The notes under the pieces are model-generated. The model was not told where the DNA came from. It saw only the letters and a list, made by a program, of their open reading frames with translations, and ran no database searches. The position numbers and the translations under genes are program-made. Of a DNA stretch of 30,223 nucleotides, positions 7,394 to 14,649 are shown in pieces. The DNA is taken from positions 1 to 30,223 of the IMG/VR virus record IMGVR_UViG_3300010151_000092. The stretch is one strand, 5' to 3'. The number at the start of each line of letters is the position of its first letter. Position 1 is the first letter of the stretch. This DNA comes from a virus.

Positions 7394-8695
7394 CTACCAG
7401 TCTATTACTCCTGCTTGTCTACTTTTAATCGGAAATAGGTTACAAAAGAAATAGCGAGTGGCATCGTTGCTATGATCGAAAACCCCATCTTTAAGTGGCT
7501 CTTCCTTTAGTCTCTGGTCCGCTTTTTTCTCTGGATAGCGATAGTTCTCATAGCTTTGTATCGCTCTTTTACATTTTGGATCTACAAAAAAGTGTGAATT
7601 TCCATTTGCATCCTCGAACCAGGTCCGCATATGAGTTACACCGTTGGGGATGTTCCTGGAAACCTTATCACGCCTAAAATCACAGCGCATTCCATAACGC
7701 TTAAATATCTCAATATCACTTACGCCACTTTGGCCCTGGGTGTTACTACCGGCTGGATCTGCGAAATAGCGGATGATCGGGAAAGGTTTTGCTTTTATCA
7801 TTTCAGCAAAACTCTCGGTCTTGATGTTTTCTTCCCAAATTTCATCTATTTGGTAGACTTTATCTTTTTCGCCTGGTTTAGATTCCACTTGAAAGAAATT
7901 TGCGCACGCGGTTCGATAACCAAAGTCGATTCCGACGTATGTTGGTAAACTGGGATTGGGCTTGAGTTTCTGAATGTGAATGGAGCGATCAAAGGGTAAG
8001 ACCCTACCAGAAAAGCTGGTGAATTGCGCTCCGAATTCTTGTTGCCAGGTTTCATAAGTTAAAGTTTGTTTTAACTCCTCAATATCATCTTTAAAAAATG
8101 GAGATTCCCAGGATGGGTGCTGCCAACTGTCCCAATCGGGAAATTCCTTCGATTCGCCCCTGAGCCATAGTTGATGGATCCAATTAAATCCCTCTGGAGT
8201 GGTTGTAAATAAGGCCCAGCCCTCGCGGTCCGATAATGTTGGTCTTAAATATTGTTCCCATACGATCTTTCTAATTTTTGCTGCCTCTTCGACAATCAAA
8301 CAATCTACGCCATCTCCTACTAATGACTCTGGCCGGTCCGCTGACTTTGCTGAGATCTCACTATTAAGACCCGCTAGTTTCATATAGTGGAGTTGGCCAC
8401 TAATTTCTTTTTTGTAGGCGATCGGCAGTTTCAGTTTCGTCATTACGTCTACCTTGACTTCTCTAACGATCTTATCGGCTAAATCTAACGTAGGAGCCAC
8501 TACCCATATTCTGTTTCCAGGACTGAGTAGATATGGCAAGATTTCTTTAGCCGCGCTGTAACTTTTTCCGCTACGTCGCCCTTGAATATTTACGCGAAAT
8601 CTTTTTTTGCTATTATGTACTGCTAGTTGGCTCTCGCTAGGCGAGTACCCTAGTATCTTCCATAGGTTCGCTTTGTTTAATACTCTTTTTTTCAA
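7394..8695 (-). CDS. terL: Terminase large subunit
   Basis: A 433-residue DNA-packaging motor. The ATPase domain has Walker A GRRSGKS (residues 39-45), Walker B DCLIVEEA (131-138) with the catalytic Glu, and the coupling motif TTTPEG (164-169). The nuclease domain begins at VGIDFGYR (Asp 257) and has further acidic sites at YFADPAG and FDHSNDATRY. Together these support ATP-driven packaging and head-full or site-specific cutting. It overlaps terS by 59 nt. The start used is TTG 8695; no good SD or ATG is available in frame, so initiation probably depends on coupling to terS, and the exact start is uncertain. Confidence 0.93.
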   Translation of the reverse strand: MKKRVLNKANLWKILGYSPSESQLAVHNSKKRFRVNIQGRRSGKSYSAAKEILPYLLSPGNRIWVVAPTLDLADKIVREVKVDVMTKLKLPIAYKKEISGQLHYMKLAGLNSEISAKSADRPESLVGDGVDCLIVEEAAKIRKIVWEQYLRPTLSDREGWALFTTTPEGFNWIHQLWLRGESKEFPDWDSWQHPSWESPFFKDDIEELKQTLTYETWQQEFGAQFTSFSGRVLPFDRSIHIQKLKPNPSLPTYVGIDFGYRTACANFFQVESKPGEKDKVYQIDEIWEENIKTESFAEMIKAKPFPIIRYFADPAGSNTQGQSGVSDIEIFKRYGMRCDFRRDKVSRNIPNGVTHMRTWFEDANGNSHFFVDPKCKRAIQSYENYRYPEKKADQRLKEEPLKDGVFDHSNDATRYFFCNLFPIKSRQAGVIDW

Positions 8696-9017
8696 TAGGA
8701 GAATCCTCGTAACCGCATTCTTTTAATAAGTTTTCTAAGTTTCCGACTAATTCAAGCTCATTACGGTCTGATTGGCCTAAGTATTGCTTACCTAGGAAGA
8801 TTAATAGACTGGTATTGCCGTTCTCGGCTTGTTTCCATTGTAATTGCCGTAGTTTGATCTTCATGTTTTCTCTCCCACGTTCAAGCTCATTCTTAAAACG
8901 TAATCTAACTGTAGATTCGTCGCAATTATGCAAGCGGGCAATTTCAATCGTTGAACATCCAAAGCTGGCGAGCATCTCTACCTTGTCTGGATCTATATCT
9001 AATTTAGGTCTGGCCAT
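8637..9017 (-). CDS. terS: Terminase small subunit
   Basis: A 126-residue protein directly upstream of terL. The N-terminal half contains a helix-turn-helix (KVEMLASFGCSTIEIARLHNC followed by ESTVRLRFKNE), as expected for the packaging-site DNA binding domain. The following helix-rich stretch (MKIKLRQLQWKQAENGNTSL) resembles the oligomerisation and terL-contact region of terminase small subunits. A strong SD (AAGGAG) precedes ATG 9017. It overlaps terL and follows the region-4-like regulator. The call is supported by HTH, size and position. Confidence 0.85.
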   Translation of the reverse strand: MARPKLDIDPDKVEMLASFGCSTIEIARLHNCDESTVRLRFKNELERGRENMKIKLRQLQWKQAENGNTSLLIFLGKQYLGQSDRNELELVGNLENLLKECGYEDSPIEKKSIKQSEPMEDTRVLA

Positions 9018-9044
9018 AAAATCTCCTTATTCAATAATACTCGA

Positions 9045-9356
9045 TTAGATTACATCGAACAGCGCCCAGCACTTCCTCACGCTGCGGCGCCAGTAGGTTT
9101 TGGCGGAAGATTCAGAGATCTCCAGGGACTCGGCGATCATTGGAAACGTATGCTGTTTTAGGCGCATCTTAAAGACCTGAAGTTCTCGCTGGGAGAGACT
9201 GTCGTATGCCTCATGGGCCGATAGTTGCCAATGGCGCATACTTGGTTCGATGAGTCCGCTGCGGAATACGCATAGTTTTCTAAAGAATTCATCACCCAGA
9301 TCGATTGATTCTATCAGTCGTTCGTAGTCATCTTCTGTGATTATTGGCCAGTCCAT
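9045..9356 (-). CDS. Sigma-70 region 4-like HTH protein, probable late-gene regulator
   Basis: A 103-residue protein whose C-terminal half, LSQRELQVFKMRLKQHTFP followed by MIAESLEISESSAKTYWRR, is a classic sigma region 4 / LuxR-type HTH. Residues 1-50 are acidic and match no family I recognise. It is the first gene of the minus-strand late operon, immediately before terS. That is the place where many phages carry a late activator (ArpU-, RinA- or sigma-like), so it may drive late transcription, possibly its own promoter. A packaging-related DNA-binding role is the alternative. The start ATG 9356 has no strong SD. Confidence 0.7.
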   Translation of the reverse strand: MDWPIITEDDYERLIESIDLGDEFFRKLCVFRSGLIEPSMRHWQLSAHEAYDSLSQRELQVFKMRLKQHTFPMIAESLEISESSAKTYWRRSVRKCWALFDVI

Positions 9357-9722
9357 AGATGTTACACTTCTTGTTGCATATAAATACTTAAAAAAAATTT
9401 AGGCGCGAGGTTTGTCGCAAGCATATTTGGCTCCTTGTGGACCCGGATTGATTCCAGGCCAGGCGGCCAAATTCCAGGCCATTTAAACAATGGCGTTCGT
9501 GTGGTTCGATAAACACCCTCTAAGATATATTAAATCGGCACTAAAACGGCACCAAAACCGAAAAAATCGAAACTAGATTTTAATCCGGTTCAATCTGTTT
9601 GTTCGCACGCGCTCGAAAAAACTCTATCAAATACACCATATATATAGTATTTGTAATAATAGTTGTAACATATGCAACGATAGACTATATTGTATACAAC
9701 TTAAATAAGAGGTTATAATTAG
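9357..9722. promoter_or_regulatory. Divergent control region between late operon and ardA operon
   Basis: A 366-bp gene-free region between divergent operons. It contains half-sites ATGTTACA (9359-9366) and TGTTGCAT (9372-9379) by the late-operon start. It also has a direct repeat ATTCCAGGCCA (9451-9461, 9471-9481), and a run of CGGCA-type repeats around 9533-9553 (ATCGGCAC, AACGGCAC) resembling the attP arm repeats. An AT-rich promoter follows at 9663-9691, and a perfect palindrome TTGTATACAA lies at 9690-9699. It probably holds promoters for both operons and repressor or activator sites. No ORF is convincing here. Confidence 0.6.
9663..9691 (+). promoter_or_regulatory. Sigma-70-type promoter of the ardA operon with overlapping operator
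   Basis: TTGTAA (9663-9668) and TATATT (9686-9691) are separated by 17 bp, a good -35/-10 pair pointing into the operon that starts at 9723. The -35 lies inside the imperfect palindrome TGTAACAT-ATGCAACG (9664-9679). The palindrome TTGTATACAA (9690-9699) overlaps the -10. This architecture suggests repression by a phage HTH protein; no binding data can be read from sequence. Confidence 0.55.
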
Positions 9723-9920
9723 ATGTTTAAAATAAAAATAAATAAAACGGCGATTGTTTTGGGTGTTACCCTATATAATATAGACCAGGTTTTTGTTAAG
9801 CGCGACGAGGTCCGGACCCTGGCCAGTAGTGTATCATACAAGGGCGCGTTAAGAATGGCTGCAGCATTTGCCAGGGCGTTTAATACTAAGGGCCGGCCAG
9901 CGGTGGAGGTGGTGATATGA
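9723..9920 (+). CDS. Small hypothetical protein
   Basis: A 65-residue basic protein with no recognisable family. It begins MFKIKINKTAIVLGVTLYNI and has a short amphipathic helix (GALRMAAAFARAFN). It is the first gene after the promoter at 9663-9691; AGAGG lies 11 nt before ATG 9723. Its stop overlaps the next start (ATATGA), so it is a real operon member. Being in the same operon as ardA, it may be an early, host-takeover type gene, but that is inference. Confidence 0.6.
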   Translation: MFKIKINKTAIVLGVTLYNIDQVFVKRDEVRTLASSVSYKGALRMAAAFARAFNTKGRPAVEVVI

Positions 9921-10096
9921 GGGACCAGGATATTTTGAAAACTAGACCATTAATAAAAAAAATAAAGACACTAGAAGAAATTTACGCTAAAAATAAAGCG
10001 CTAAAAATGTATGAGGCTTGTAAATCAAATATGGAATTAATACATAAATATGAATATGATTTAAAAGAACTAAAAAAAGGAGGATATTTTGAATAA
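9917..10096 (+). CDS. Small Lys-rich hypothetical protein
   Basis: A 59-residue protein, MRDQDILKTRPLIKKIKTLE..., ending KKGGYFE. It is predicted helical, with charged heptads suggesting a short coiled coil. ATG 9917 overlaps the upstream stop (ATGA) and its 3' end overlaps ardA by 8 nt. The ardA SD (GGAGG) lies in its GGY codons. No family is recognised. The coupling on both sides is the main evidence that it is real. Confidence 0.55.
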   Translation: MRDQDILKTRPLIKKIKTLEEIYAKNKALKMYEACKSNMELIHKYEYDLKELKKGGYFE

Positions 10097-10643
10097 GGAA
10101 TATAAAAATCAAATTTGCTTTAATGACTGGGCCAGCTATAACGCCGGACGCTTAAATATTAAATGGTTCAAAGCCGGGACCAAGGCCGCGGAAGTTATAA
10201 AGTTTTTAACGCCTCGCAGCCCGTCGTATGATCTGGAAATTTACGTGGCGGATACTTCCCTAAATTGGCCAGAAGAGATTGAAAGCCCCCCCACAATAAT
10301 AAGTGAGCATTGCGGAATAGATGACGCGCTTAATATCCTGGACCTATTCGACGCGGCCAGCGAGGACGAACTGAAGGCGGCGGCGTTCCTATTATATCAA
10401 GGGATAGCCGAGGAATTCGAAGAGGCTCTTGAAATGGTGGATGATGTTCAGATTATAGCATATGACTATTCCACTTTCAAAAGTGAGGAAGAGGCGCTTG
10501 GCTATTATTGGGCAGATAATGGCTGTATTGAGGTCCCGGACCATTTACAGAATTATATCGATTGGGAGCAAATAGGGCGTGAGCTGTTTTACGATGGCCA
10601 TTACACCAAATTCGCCGGCGATATATACGAGTATATTAATTAA
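10089..10643 (+). CDS. ardA: ArdA-like antirestriction protein
   Basis: A 184-residue acidic protein. The N-terminus ICFNDWASYNAGRLNIKWF is the ArdA signature (usual form: YVADLAAYNNGRL.G.W). The C-terminus has HLQNYIDWEQIGRELFYDG, matching the conserved end of the family. The many Asp/Glu residues between fit ArdA's DNA mimicry, by which it occupies and blocks type I restriction enzymes. The length is close to the usual 165-185. The start is TTG 10089, chosen because GGAGG stands 6 nt upstream and no other start gives the conserved N-terminus. The gene is in the plus-strand operon expected to be expressed early after DNA entry. Confidence 0.88.
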   Translation: MNKEYKNQICFNDWASYNAGRLNIKWFKAGTKAAEVIKFLTPRSPSYDLEIYVADTSLNWPEEIESPPTIISEHCGIDDALNILDLFDAASEDELKAAAFLLYQGIAEEFEEALEMVDDVQIIAYDYSTFKSEEEALGYYWADNGCIEVPDHLQNYIDWEQIGRELFYDGHYTKFAGDIYEYIN

Positions 10644-10660
10644 ATAAAAGGAGGATATAA

Positions 10661-10849
10661 ATGCTATTCACAAGCACGATAAAACTTGAATTTATAATCA
10701 ACATTCAAGCAAGGTCTATAGATGAATATCTTAAAAAACTGAGAAGCAAATTTAAAGATGATTACAATATTAAATTGGCTGATGATGAAATTACTAATAT
10801 TCAAAACGTTAATATTGAAGAATATAAAGAAGAGGCACCGAAGAAATAA
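10661..10849 (+). CDS. Small hypothetical protein
   Basis: A 62-residue protein beginning MLFTSTIKLEFIINIQARSI, with a predicted beta strand then helix and a Lys/Glu-rich tail (EEYKEEAPKK). A strong SD (AAAAGGAGG) precedes ATG 10661, 17 nt after the ardA stop. It is the last gene before the terminator at 10923-10969. It belongs to no family I recognise; its beta-alpha pattern and acidic tail do not allow a functional call. Confidence 0.6.
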   Translation: MLFTSTIKLEFIINIQARSIDEYLKKLRSKFKDDYNIKLADDEITNIQNVNIEEYKEEAPKK

Positions 10850-10922
10850 CGCGTTAAAACAATTTAAGGCCTACGCTGACTAGGTAGCTCCTGGTATAAC
10901 GCCCCGGCCTTAATTGCTGCGC

Positions 10923-10969
10923 AGCCCTGGGCCTGGAGGTTTATCCTCTAGGTCTAGGGCTTTTTTTTT
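10923..10969 (+). terminator. Strong rho-independent terminator of the ardA operon
   Basis: A long hairpin with arms starting AGCCCTGGGCCTGG (10923 on) and ending CTAGGTCTAGGGCT (to 10961) pairs over about 17 bp, allowing G-U, around a TTTAT loop. It is followed by nine T residues (10961-10969). It ends the plus-strand operon 74 nt after its last gene. Just upstream AAGGCC (10866-10871) and GGCCTT (10906-10911) could close another structured element. Confidence 0.85.
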
Positions 10970-11448
10970 ACTTATGATTATAATTAATAAATTTATTTTA
11001 CGGCCATTAAAGGCCATTTTTAGGCGTTTTTTAACCCTATTTTCAAGCGGTCCGGTGGTCCGGTGGCCATCATTAATTAAATTTGGCCTTTATAGACGTG
11101 AAACGGCTTTTTTATGGTCCGGTGGCCAATGGGTATTATTTGCGCTTATTTTGGGGGCTTTTGGATTCTTGACGCTGTTTTTAAATCCTTATTTCTCCTA
11201 TTCGCTATTTTTAGCCGCCATTCATTCCGAGCGGTCAGAAAACAACGGCCCAGGCCTTGAACTTCTAGGTTTTTGGTCCATCCAATCATTGCGGAGCAAA
11301 GCAGCGGGCCGCTGCCTGATCTATAGGCCAAATTACAATAAAAATCCAGTTCCGGCCGGCCCAGTTTACAACGTGTTAAGCGGCCCTTATTTTCTAGGTA
11401 CTTTTGGAGCTTTTCATCTAAAGGGTCCATATATGGGCCTATTTTTTA
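10970..11448. other. Gene-poor spacer with GGTCCGGTGG repeats
   Basis: Between the terminator and the iterons I see no convincing gene. GGTCCGGTGG occurs three times (two overlapping copies in 11049-11069, one at 11116-11128), the two 3'-most followed by CCA. GGCC-containing palindromes occur around 11002-11016. Two opposing frames span the region (see 11146-11430 and the rejected list). It may be a flank of the replication origin. Confidence 0.45.
11146..11430 (-). CDS. Possible small basic protein (doubtful)
   Basis: A 94-residue reading frame beginning MDPLDEKLQKYLENKGRLTR. It is charged, helical at its N-terminus and soluble in character, whereas the overlapping plus-strand frame is hydrophobic in the way antisense frames usually are. 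It lies downstream of the helicase in the same direction but beyond the iteron array, with no good SD and no family match. I list it as a low-confidence candidate. Confidence 0.25.
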   Translation of the reverse strand: MDPLDEKLQKYLENKGRLTRCKLGRPELDFYCNLAYRSGSGPLLCSAMIGWTKNLEVQGLGRCFLTARNEWRLKIANRRNKDLKTASRIQKPPK

Positions 11449-11594
11449 TATATTTGGGCCTAGGAATTTTATATTTCCAGGCCTAGGAATTTTATTTTTA
11501 CGATTTCTAATAAAAATTTTTATATTTCCAAGTCTAGGAATTTTTTTTACCAAAATGGTCCAAATTTTTTTATATTTCTAGATCTAGGAATTTT
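11449..11594. repeat. Four 22-24 bp iterons, candidate replication origin
   Basis: Four copies of a repeat of form TATATTTCC-AGGC-CTAGGAATTTT lie at 11449-11470 (shorter by 2), 11470-11493, 11521-11544 and 11571-11594. The last 12 bases, CTAGGAATTTT preceded by a pyrimidine, are nearly constant; the centre varies (AGGC, AAGT, AGAT) but usually keeps a TTCC...GGAA dyad. Spacing is irregular. Position next to the helicase-primase genes and the AT-rich context suggest an origin bound by an initiator. Confidence 0.65.
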
Positions 11595-11597
11595 CAA

Positions 11598-11642
11598 AGT
11601 ATCAATAGTATCAATAGTATCAATAGTATCAATAGTATCACT
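11598..11642. repeat. Tandem 9-bp repeat AGTATCAAT x4 plus variant
   Basis: AGTATCAAT is repeated head to tail at 11598, 11607, 11616 and 11625, followed by AGTATCACT at 11634. The same unit recurs near 11707-11722 (AGTATCAT twice) and at 11743-11760 (AGTATCAATAGTATCACT), reaching into the 3' end of the helicase gene. The period is 9 bp, slightly short of one helical turn. This is likely a second set of initiator or regulator sites. Confidence 0.75.
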
Positions 11643-11686
11643 TGAAAGCTAAAAATTAGTGTTTTCTATGCCTATATAGGTGATAT

Positions 11687-11715
11687 TATGATACTTTGGG
11701 GTAGATAGTATCATA
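11687..11715. repeat. 9-bp inverted repeat (hairpin) in the origin region
   Basis: TATGATACT (11687-11695) and AGTATCATA (11707-11715) are perfect inverted copies separated by 11 bp. The palindrome CCTATATAGG lies just before it (11671-11680). The hairpin uses the AGTATCA unit in both orientations. No T-run follows in either direction, so it is more likely an origin or operator structure than a terminator. Confidence 0.6.
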
Positions 11716-11755
11716 GTATCATCTTACACACCCCTAGGGCAAAGTATCAATAGTA

Positions 11756-12892
11756 TCACTCAACGGCGTCATAATCACTTAAATTTTCATTTTTAACTAA
11801 ATACTTACCATGACCTAATTTCTCAATTACGTTCCACTCACTTAGCCTTTTTAGCCATCTTTTTGCCGTAATTATTGAAACATTATTGAAATTATTGCTC
11901 TCCGCAACAAAAGTAGTAAACTCCTGAGTGTAGAATTCAGCGCCATCTGGCAGCCTAATATCAATAAATGACTTAAGCGCCTGGATCTCCATCTTTTCAG
12001 ACATATTAGTAAAGTAAGCTATCTCACTTTTTATGATCCCGCGCCTGGTATAAAGCAAATTATCATCCAGGGTCAATTTGAGCGGTTTATTATGCAAACT
12101 GGACCCGCTATATCTACTTTTGGTCCACTTAAAACATTTAACTGTTTCATCATTCACATTTGCAGCAATTTGCATAACACTATCCGCATTCATCGTTAGC
12201 TGCTTACCGCCCTGGATATGATTGATATTTATCGGCTCTGGGACCGTATTCTTATTATGATGACCCACTAGAATAAAGCATATCTTAAATTCATCAGAGA
12301 TCTCGCGGATCCTTTTCAAAACCGGGCGCAGCTCACTATTATCGCTCAAATTTCTCTCAGTAGAGGTATACATATTATCAACAATAACAACTGCGCCCTT
12401 AGAATCCTTTAGGCGGCAATAATTCTCTATACTATCCCAGCGTTCGCTAAAAGCTCCGCCGTCATAAGTCTTATAGAAAAACAAAGATGTATCAACTTTA
12501 TTAAGTTTCTCAGCCATTTTTTGGTATTGCAGCCTAACCCGTCTTGCGTACTCTTCGTCAGTTAATTCAAAATTAAATATCATTATCTTGCGCCTGGATC
12601 CCATTTTAAAGTCTAAAAAGCTTTCTCCAGTAACAATACATAAAGCCAACTGGGAACATAGAATACTCTTTCCGCTACCCTCGGTCCCCGCAAGTACAGT
12701 AATTCCAGACTTAGGTAATATCGGCTCGACCGTAAACTCATGCTTACCTTCAGATCTATTCATCAGCTCATCTAGGCCTATCATACCATTAGAGGTAGGC
12801 TCTACGCTTGGGATCTCTTTATTCTGTTTTTCGAGATCTGTAGCATCAGCACCTTCCGGTACACTTGAGTAATCTGGCTTACGTAATCGCAT
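11756..12892 (-). CDS. RepA/DnaB-like RecA-fold replicative helicase (AAA_25 type)
   Basis: A 378-residue protein. A short N-terminal region is followed by a RecA-fold ATPase: Walker A GTEGSGKS (residues 69-76), Walker B VVIVDNMY (Asp 173), and the sensor-like VGHHNK. The C-terminal 90 residues (TAKRWLKRLSEWNVIEKLG) look like a winged-helix. This fits RepA/AAA_25 helicases that unwind DNA as hexamers in plasmids and phages. It overlaps the primase by 14 nt and ends in the origin repeats. The C-terminal winged-helix could bind those iterons, which would make it also the initiator; that is inference. Confidence 0.85.
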   Translation of the reverse strand: MRLRKPDYSSVPEGADATDLEKQNKEIPSVEPTSNGMIGLDELMNRSEGKHEFTVEPILPKSGITVLAGTEGSGKSILCSQLALCIVTGESFLDFKMGSRRKIMIFNFELTDEEYARRVRLQYQKMAEKLNKVDTSLFFYKTYDGGAFSERWDSIENYCRLKDSKGAVVIVDNMYTSTERNLSDNSELRPVLKRIREISDEFKICFILVGHHNKNTVPEPININHIQGGKQLTMNADSVMQIAANVNDETVKCFKWTKSRYSGSSLHNKPLKLTLDDNLLYTRRGIIKSEIAYFTNMSEKMEIQALKSFIDIRLPDGAEFYTQEFTTFVAESNNFNNVSIITAKRWLKRLSEWNVIEKLGHGKYLVKNENLSDYDAVE

Positions 12893-13640
12893 ATCTTTCG
12901 AACCGTTCTATAAATTTCTTACTAGCCTTACGCCCAGCCTCATCATTATCAAAATAGGGGAACACCTCATCGAATGTATTGGCAATTAATTGCACCAGGT
13001 CATTTGGCCAGCGGGCCATTGCACCGTTATTCAATGTGATCGCTTGTTTGCCGCTAGATATTAAACTAACCACATCCTTCTCTCCCTCTGCTACATATAA
13101 TGTTTTTGTTATATCATACTTCTGGATCATATGCCACATTGGAAATATAAATGTACCGGCATGGCCAGTAACTTGTTTTTTCTTATGCCATTTAATATTT
13201 ACCAGGTCCCCATCTTCATTTAGATATGGAAACGTAAAGGTATCTTCATCCCAGCCAATACATAACTTTTTAACGATCGATTTACTCCAGGGCAAGTCTC
13301 CAATTATATTATCATAGTCCAGCAGCAGCCGATCCTGGGCCTCACTCACAATATCAAAATACTCTTCACCAAGCACTTTTGGGGGTGACCATACATCCGC
13401 CTTAACCTTAGTTCTCTCCATATTCGACGTATTTGGGAGCTGTTCTCCGACCAATTTCGCAAAAGTTACCGCATTACCCTTAGATCCACATCCAAAGCAA
13501 TTATATAAACCTTCATCAGTAAAATAGAAACTTGGCATCTTATCATCATGGAATGGACAAGTCCCAAACCAATTCCCTGGCTTGTTTGTCTTTTTGATAT
13601 TATGGACATATTTTGAGAATAGATTATCTTTATATTCCAC
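12879..13640 (-). CDS. DnaG-type primase (CHC2 zinc finger plus TOPRIM)
   Basis: With the GTG start at 13640 the protein has 253 residues. A CHC2-type zinc finger lies at the N-terminus: CPFHDDKMPSF (Cys 28, His 31) and YNCFGCGSKGNAV (Cys 48, Cys 51). A TOPRIM core follows: LYVAEGEKD (Glu 185) and FPYFDNDEAG (Asp 231, Asp 233). It should make RNA primers for the helicase encoded next. GTG 13640 has AAGAGG 6 nt upstream and overlaps the PP-loop gene by 11 nt; a longer TTG start at 13700 would overlap by 71 nt and lacks an SD. It is shorter than cellular DnaG, lacking the helicase-interaction domain. Confidence 0.88.
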   Translation of the reverse strand: MEYKDNLFSKYVHNIKKTNKPGNWFGTCPFHDDKMPSFYFTDEGLYNCFGCGSKGNAVTFAKLVGEQLPNTSNMERTKVKADVWSPPKVLGEEYFDIVSEAQDRLLLDYDNIIGDLPWSKSIVKKLCIGWDEDTFTFPYLNEDGDLVNIKWHKKKQVTGHAGTFIFPMWHMIQKYDITKTLYVAEGEKDVVSLISSGKQAITLNNGAMARWPNDLVQLIANTFDEVFPYFDNDEAGRKASKKFIERFERYAIT

Positions 13641-14397
13641 AATAACCCTCTTCGCACATAAATAATTCTTCTTGATCTTCTTGTAAATAAGCTTCGTCAA
13701 TCGGAACTAATGTTCGATGTAAATACAGTTTATCATCTAATCCTCGCTTTGACGAATCTCGTATGGCATCATCAACCTTTTTAACCTTTTCCCATTCTTC
13801 TGGGTAATTTTGTTTTATTTCTTTCCAGTTCTTATTACTATGATATGGACAAAAAATACACGATGACTTTTTAATATTATTAAATGATCTATCTTCTAAA
13901 AACTTTACACAATCACCACGAGTGATCCTTTGGTCTATTAAAGGGTATTTATACGTTATATTCGGCAGCCGAGATTCTTTCATCCTTCGTATCTCATCTA
14001 ATGAAATACCTAAGTACAAAATTGTTGGTTTCATACGAGCATATTTCTTTAATCCATATAACTCACGAATCGCTTTTACAACTACATCAATTTTATATTC
14101 CTTCGTACATTGCCTTCTAACCATACCCTCGGATTCAGTAAAAGCTGGAATACTTGCCAATCTTTTACCATTGTTATTAATTATATCATCATATAATGAC
14201 TTCTTTTTCTTAATAAGCGGAATCCCATTATTATATTCTTTCCAATCGCTCAAATAATCCCAAAGCTTATAAGTATCTGGCAACTCTGCGCCAGGATCAG
14301 CAAATATCGCATAATCAGCACGGTCTATATATCCCAATGATGACATTAAATACATCGCAGTTGATTGCACCCCTAACCCTAGGCTAATTATTTTCAT
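13630..14397 (-). CDS. PP-loop ATPase, phosphoadenosine phosphosulfate reductase family
   Basis: A 255-residue protein opening with the PP-loop SLGLGVQSTAMYLM (residues 5-18), followed by RRQCTKEYKI, GISLDEIRRMKESRLPN, YPLIDQRITRGDCVKFLE and SCIFCPYHSNKNW. The paired Cys residues (SCIFC) and the second-half motifs are those of the phage PAPS-reductase-like/DndC-like branch. Such proteins activate substrates by adenylation; in phages their role is not settled, and nucleic acid modification is more plausible than sulfate assimilation, since no sulfur-assimilation partners are present. The neighbours are replication genes and a DNA methyltransferase. The stop overlaps the primase start. Confidence 0.82.
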   Translation of the reverse strand: MKIISLGLGVQSTAMYLMSSLGYIDRADYAIFADPGAELPDTYKLWDYLSDWKEYNNGIPLIKKKKSLYDDIINNNGKRLASIPAFTESEGMVRRQCTKEYKIDVVVKAIRELYGLKKYARMKPTILYLGISLDEIRRMKESRLPNITYKYPLIDQRITRGDCVKFLEDRSFNNIKKSSCIFCPYHSNKNWKEIKQNYPEEWEKVKKVDDAIRDSSKRGLDDKLYLHRTLVPIDEAYLQEDQEELFMCEEGYCGI

Positions 14398-14402
14398 TCA
14401 TC

Positions 14403-14552
14403 CTATCCCCTCCACCAGCCGTTACCATTTTCTGCAAAGGTTTCATTCCGCTCTTTTATATACTTGGGATCATCCAGGCCTTTATATGGCCAGCCACTCT
14501 TCCATTGTTTCCAATCGTCATTCTGCACTTTGTTCTTGCGCTTTCCTCGCAT
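14403..14552 (-). CDS. Small Trp-rich hypothetical protein
   Basis: A 49-residue protein beginning MRGKRKNKVQNDDWKQWKSG and ending GNGWWRG, with six tryptophans and a basic N-terminus. It overlaps the 3' end of the upstream 43-residue gene by 35 nt; its stop is 5 nt before ATG 14397 of the PP-loop gene, and GGATAGG in its last codons supplies that gene's SD. AGAGAGAGGA precedes its own ATG. The dense packing supports it; no family is recognised. Confidence 0.55.
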   Translation of the reverse strand: MRGKRKNKVQNDDWKQWKSGWPYKGLDDPKYIKERNETFAENGNGWWRG

Positions 14553-14649
14553 CTTTCCTCTCTCTTCTTTTTTTAGCTTTATACTCGGCTATTCTCTTCC
14601 TAGCCACTCTCTTCAAATATTTCCTACGTTTTGCAGCTTTATTTGGCAT
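14518..14649 (-). CDS. Very small Arg/Lys-rich protein
   Basis: A 43-residue protein, MPNKAAKRRKYLKRVARKR then more Arg/Lys-rich helix, ending AQEQSAE. It is almost entirely one basic helix, so nucleic acid binding is plausible. ATG 14649 lies inside the last codons of the methyltransferase motif-X frame (11-nt overlap), which suggests translational coupling and indirectly supports expression of that frame. No homologous family is known to me. Confidence 0.5.
   Translation of the reverse strand: MPNKAAKRRKYLKRVARKRIAEYKAKKRRERKDARKAQEQSAE

Noticed and set aside
7495-8387. Plus-strand frames over terL
   Set aside because: Antisense to a clear terminase with all catalytic motifs.
10914-11486. 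190-codon plus-strand hydrophobic frame
   Set aside because: It starts before and within a strong terminator hairpin, has low-complexity Phe/Leu content and reads through repeat DNA; no SD.
11598-11642. Tandem 9-bp repeats as a CRISPR array
   Set aside because: The units are contiguous without spacers and far too short; no cas genes are present.
13466-13657. 63-codon minus-strand frame inside the primase
   Set aside because: It overlaps the primase zinc finger in another frame and has no SD or family match.
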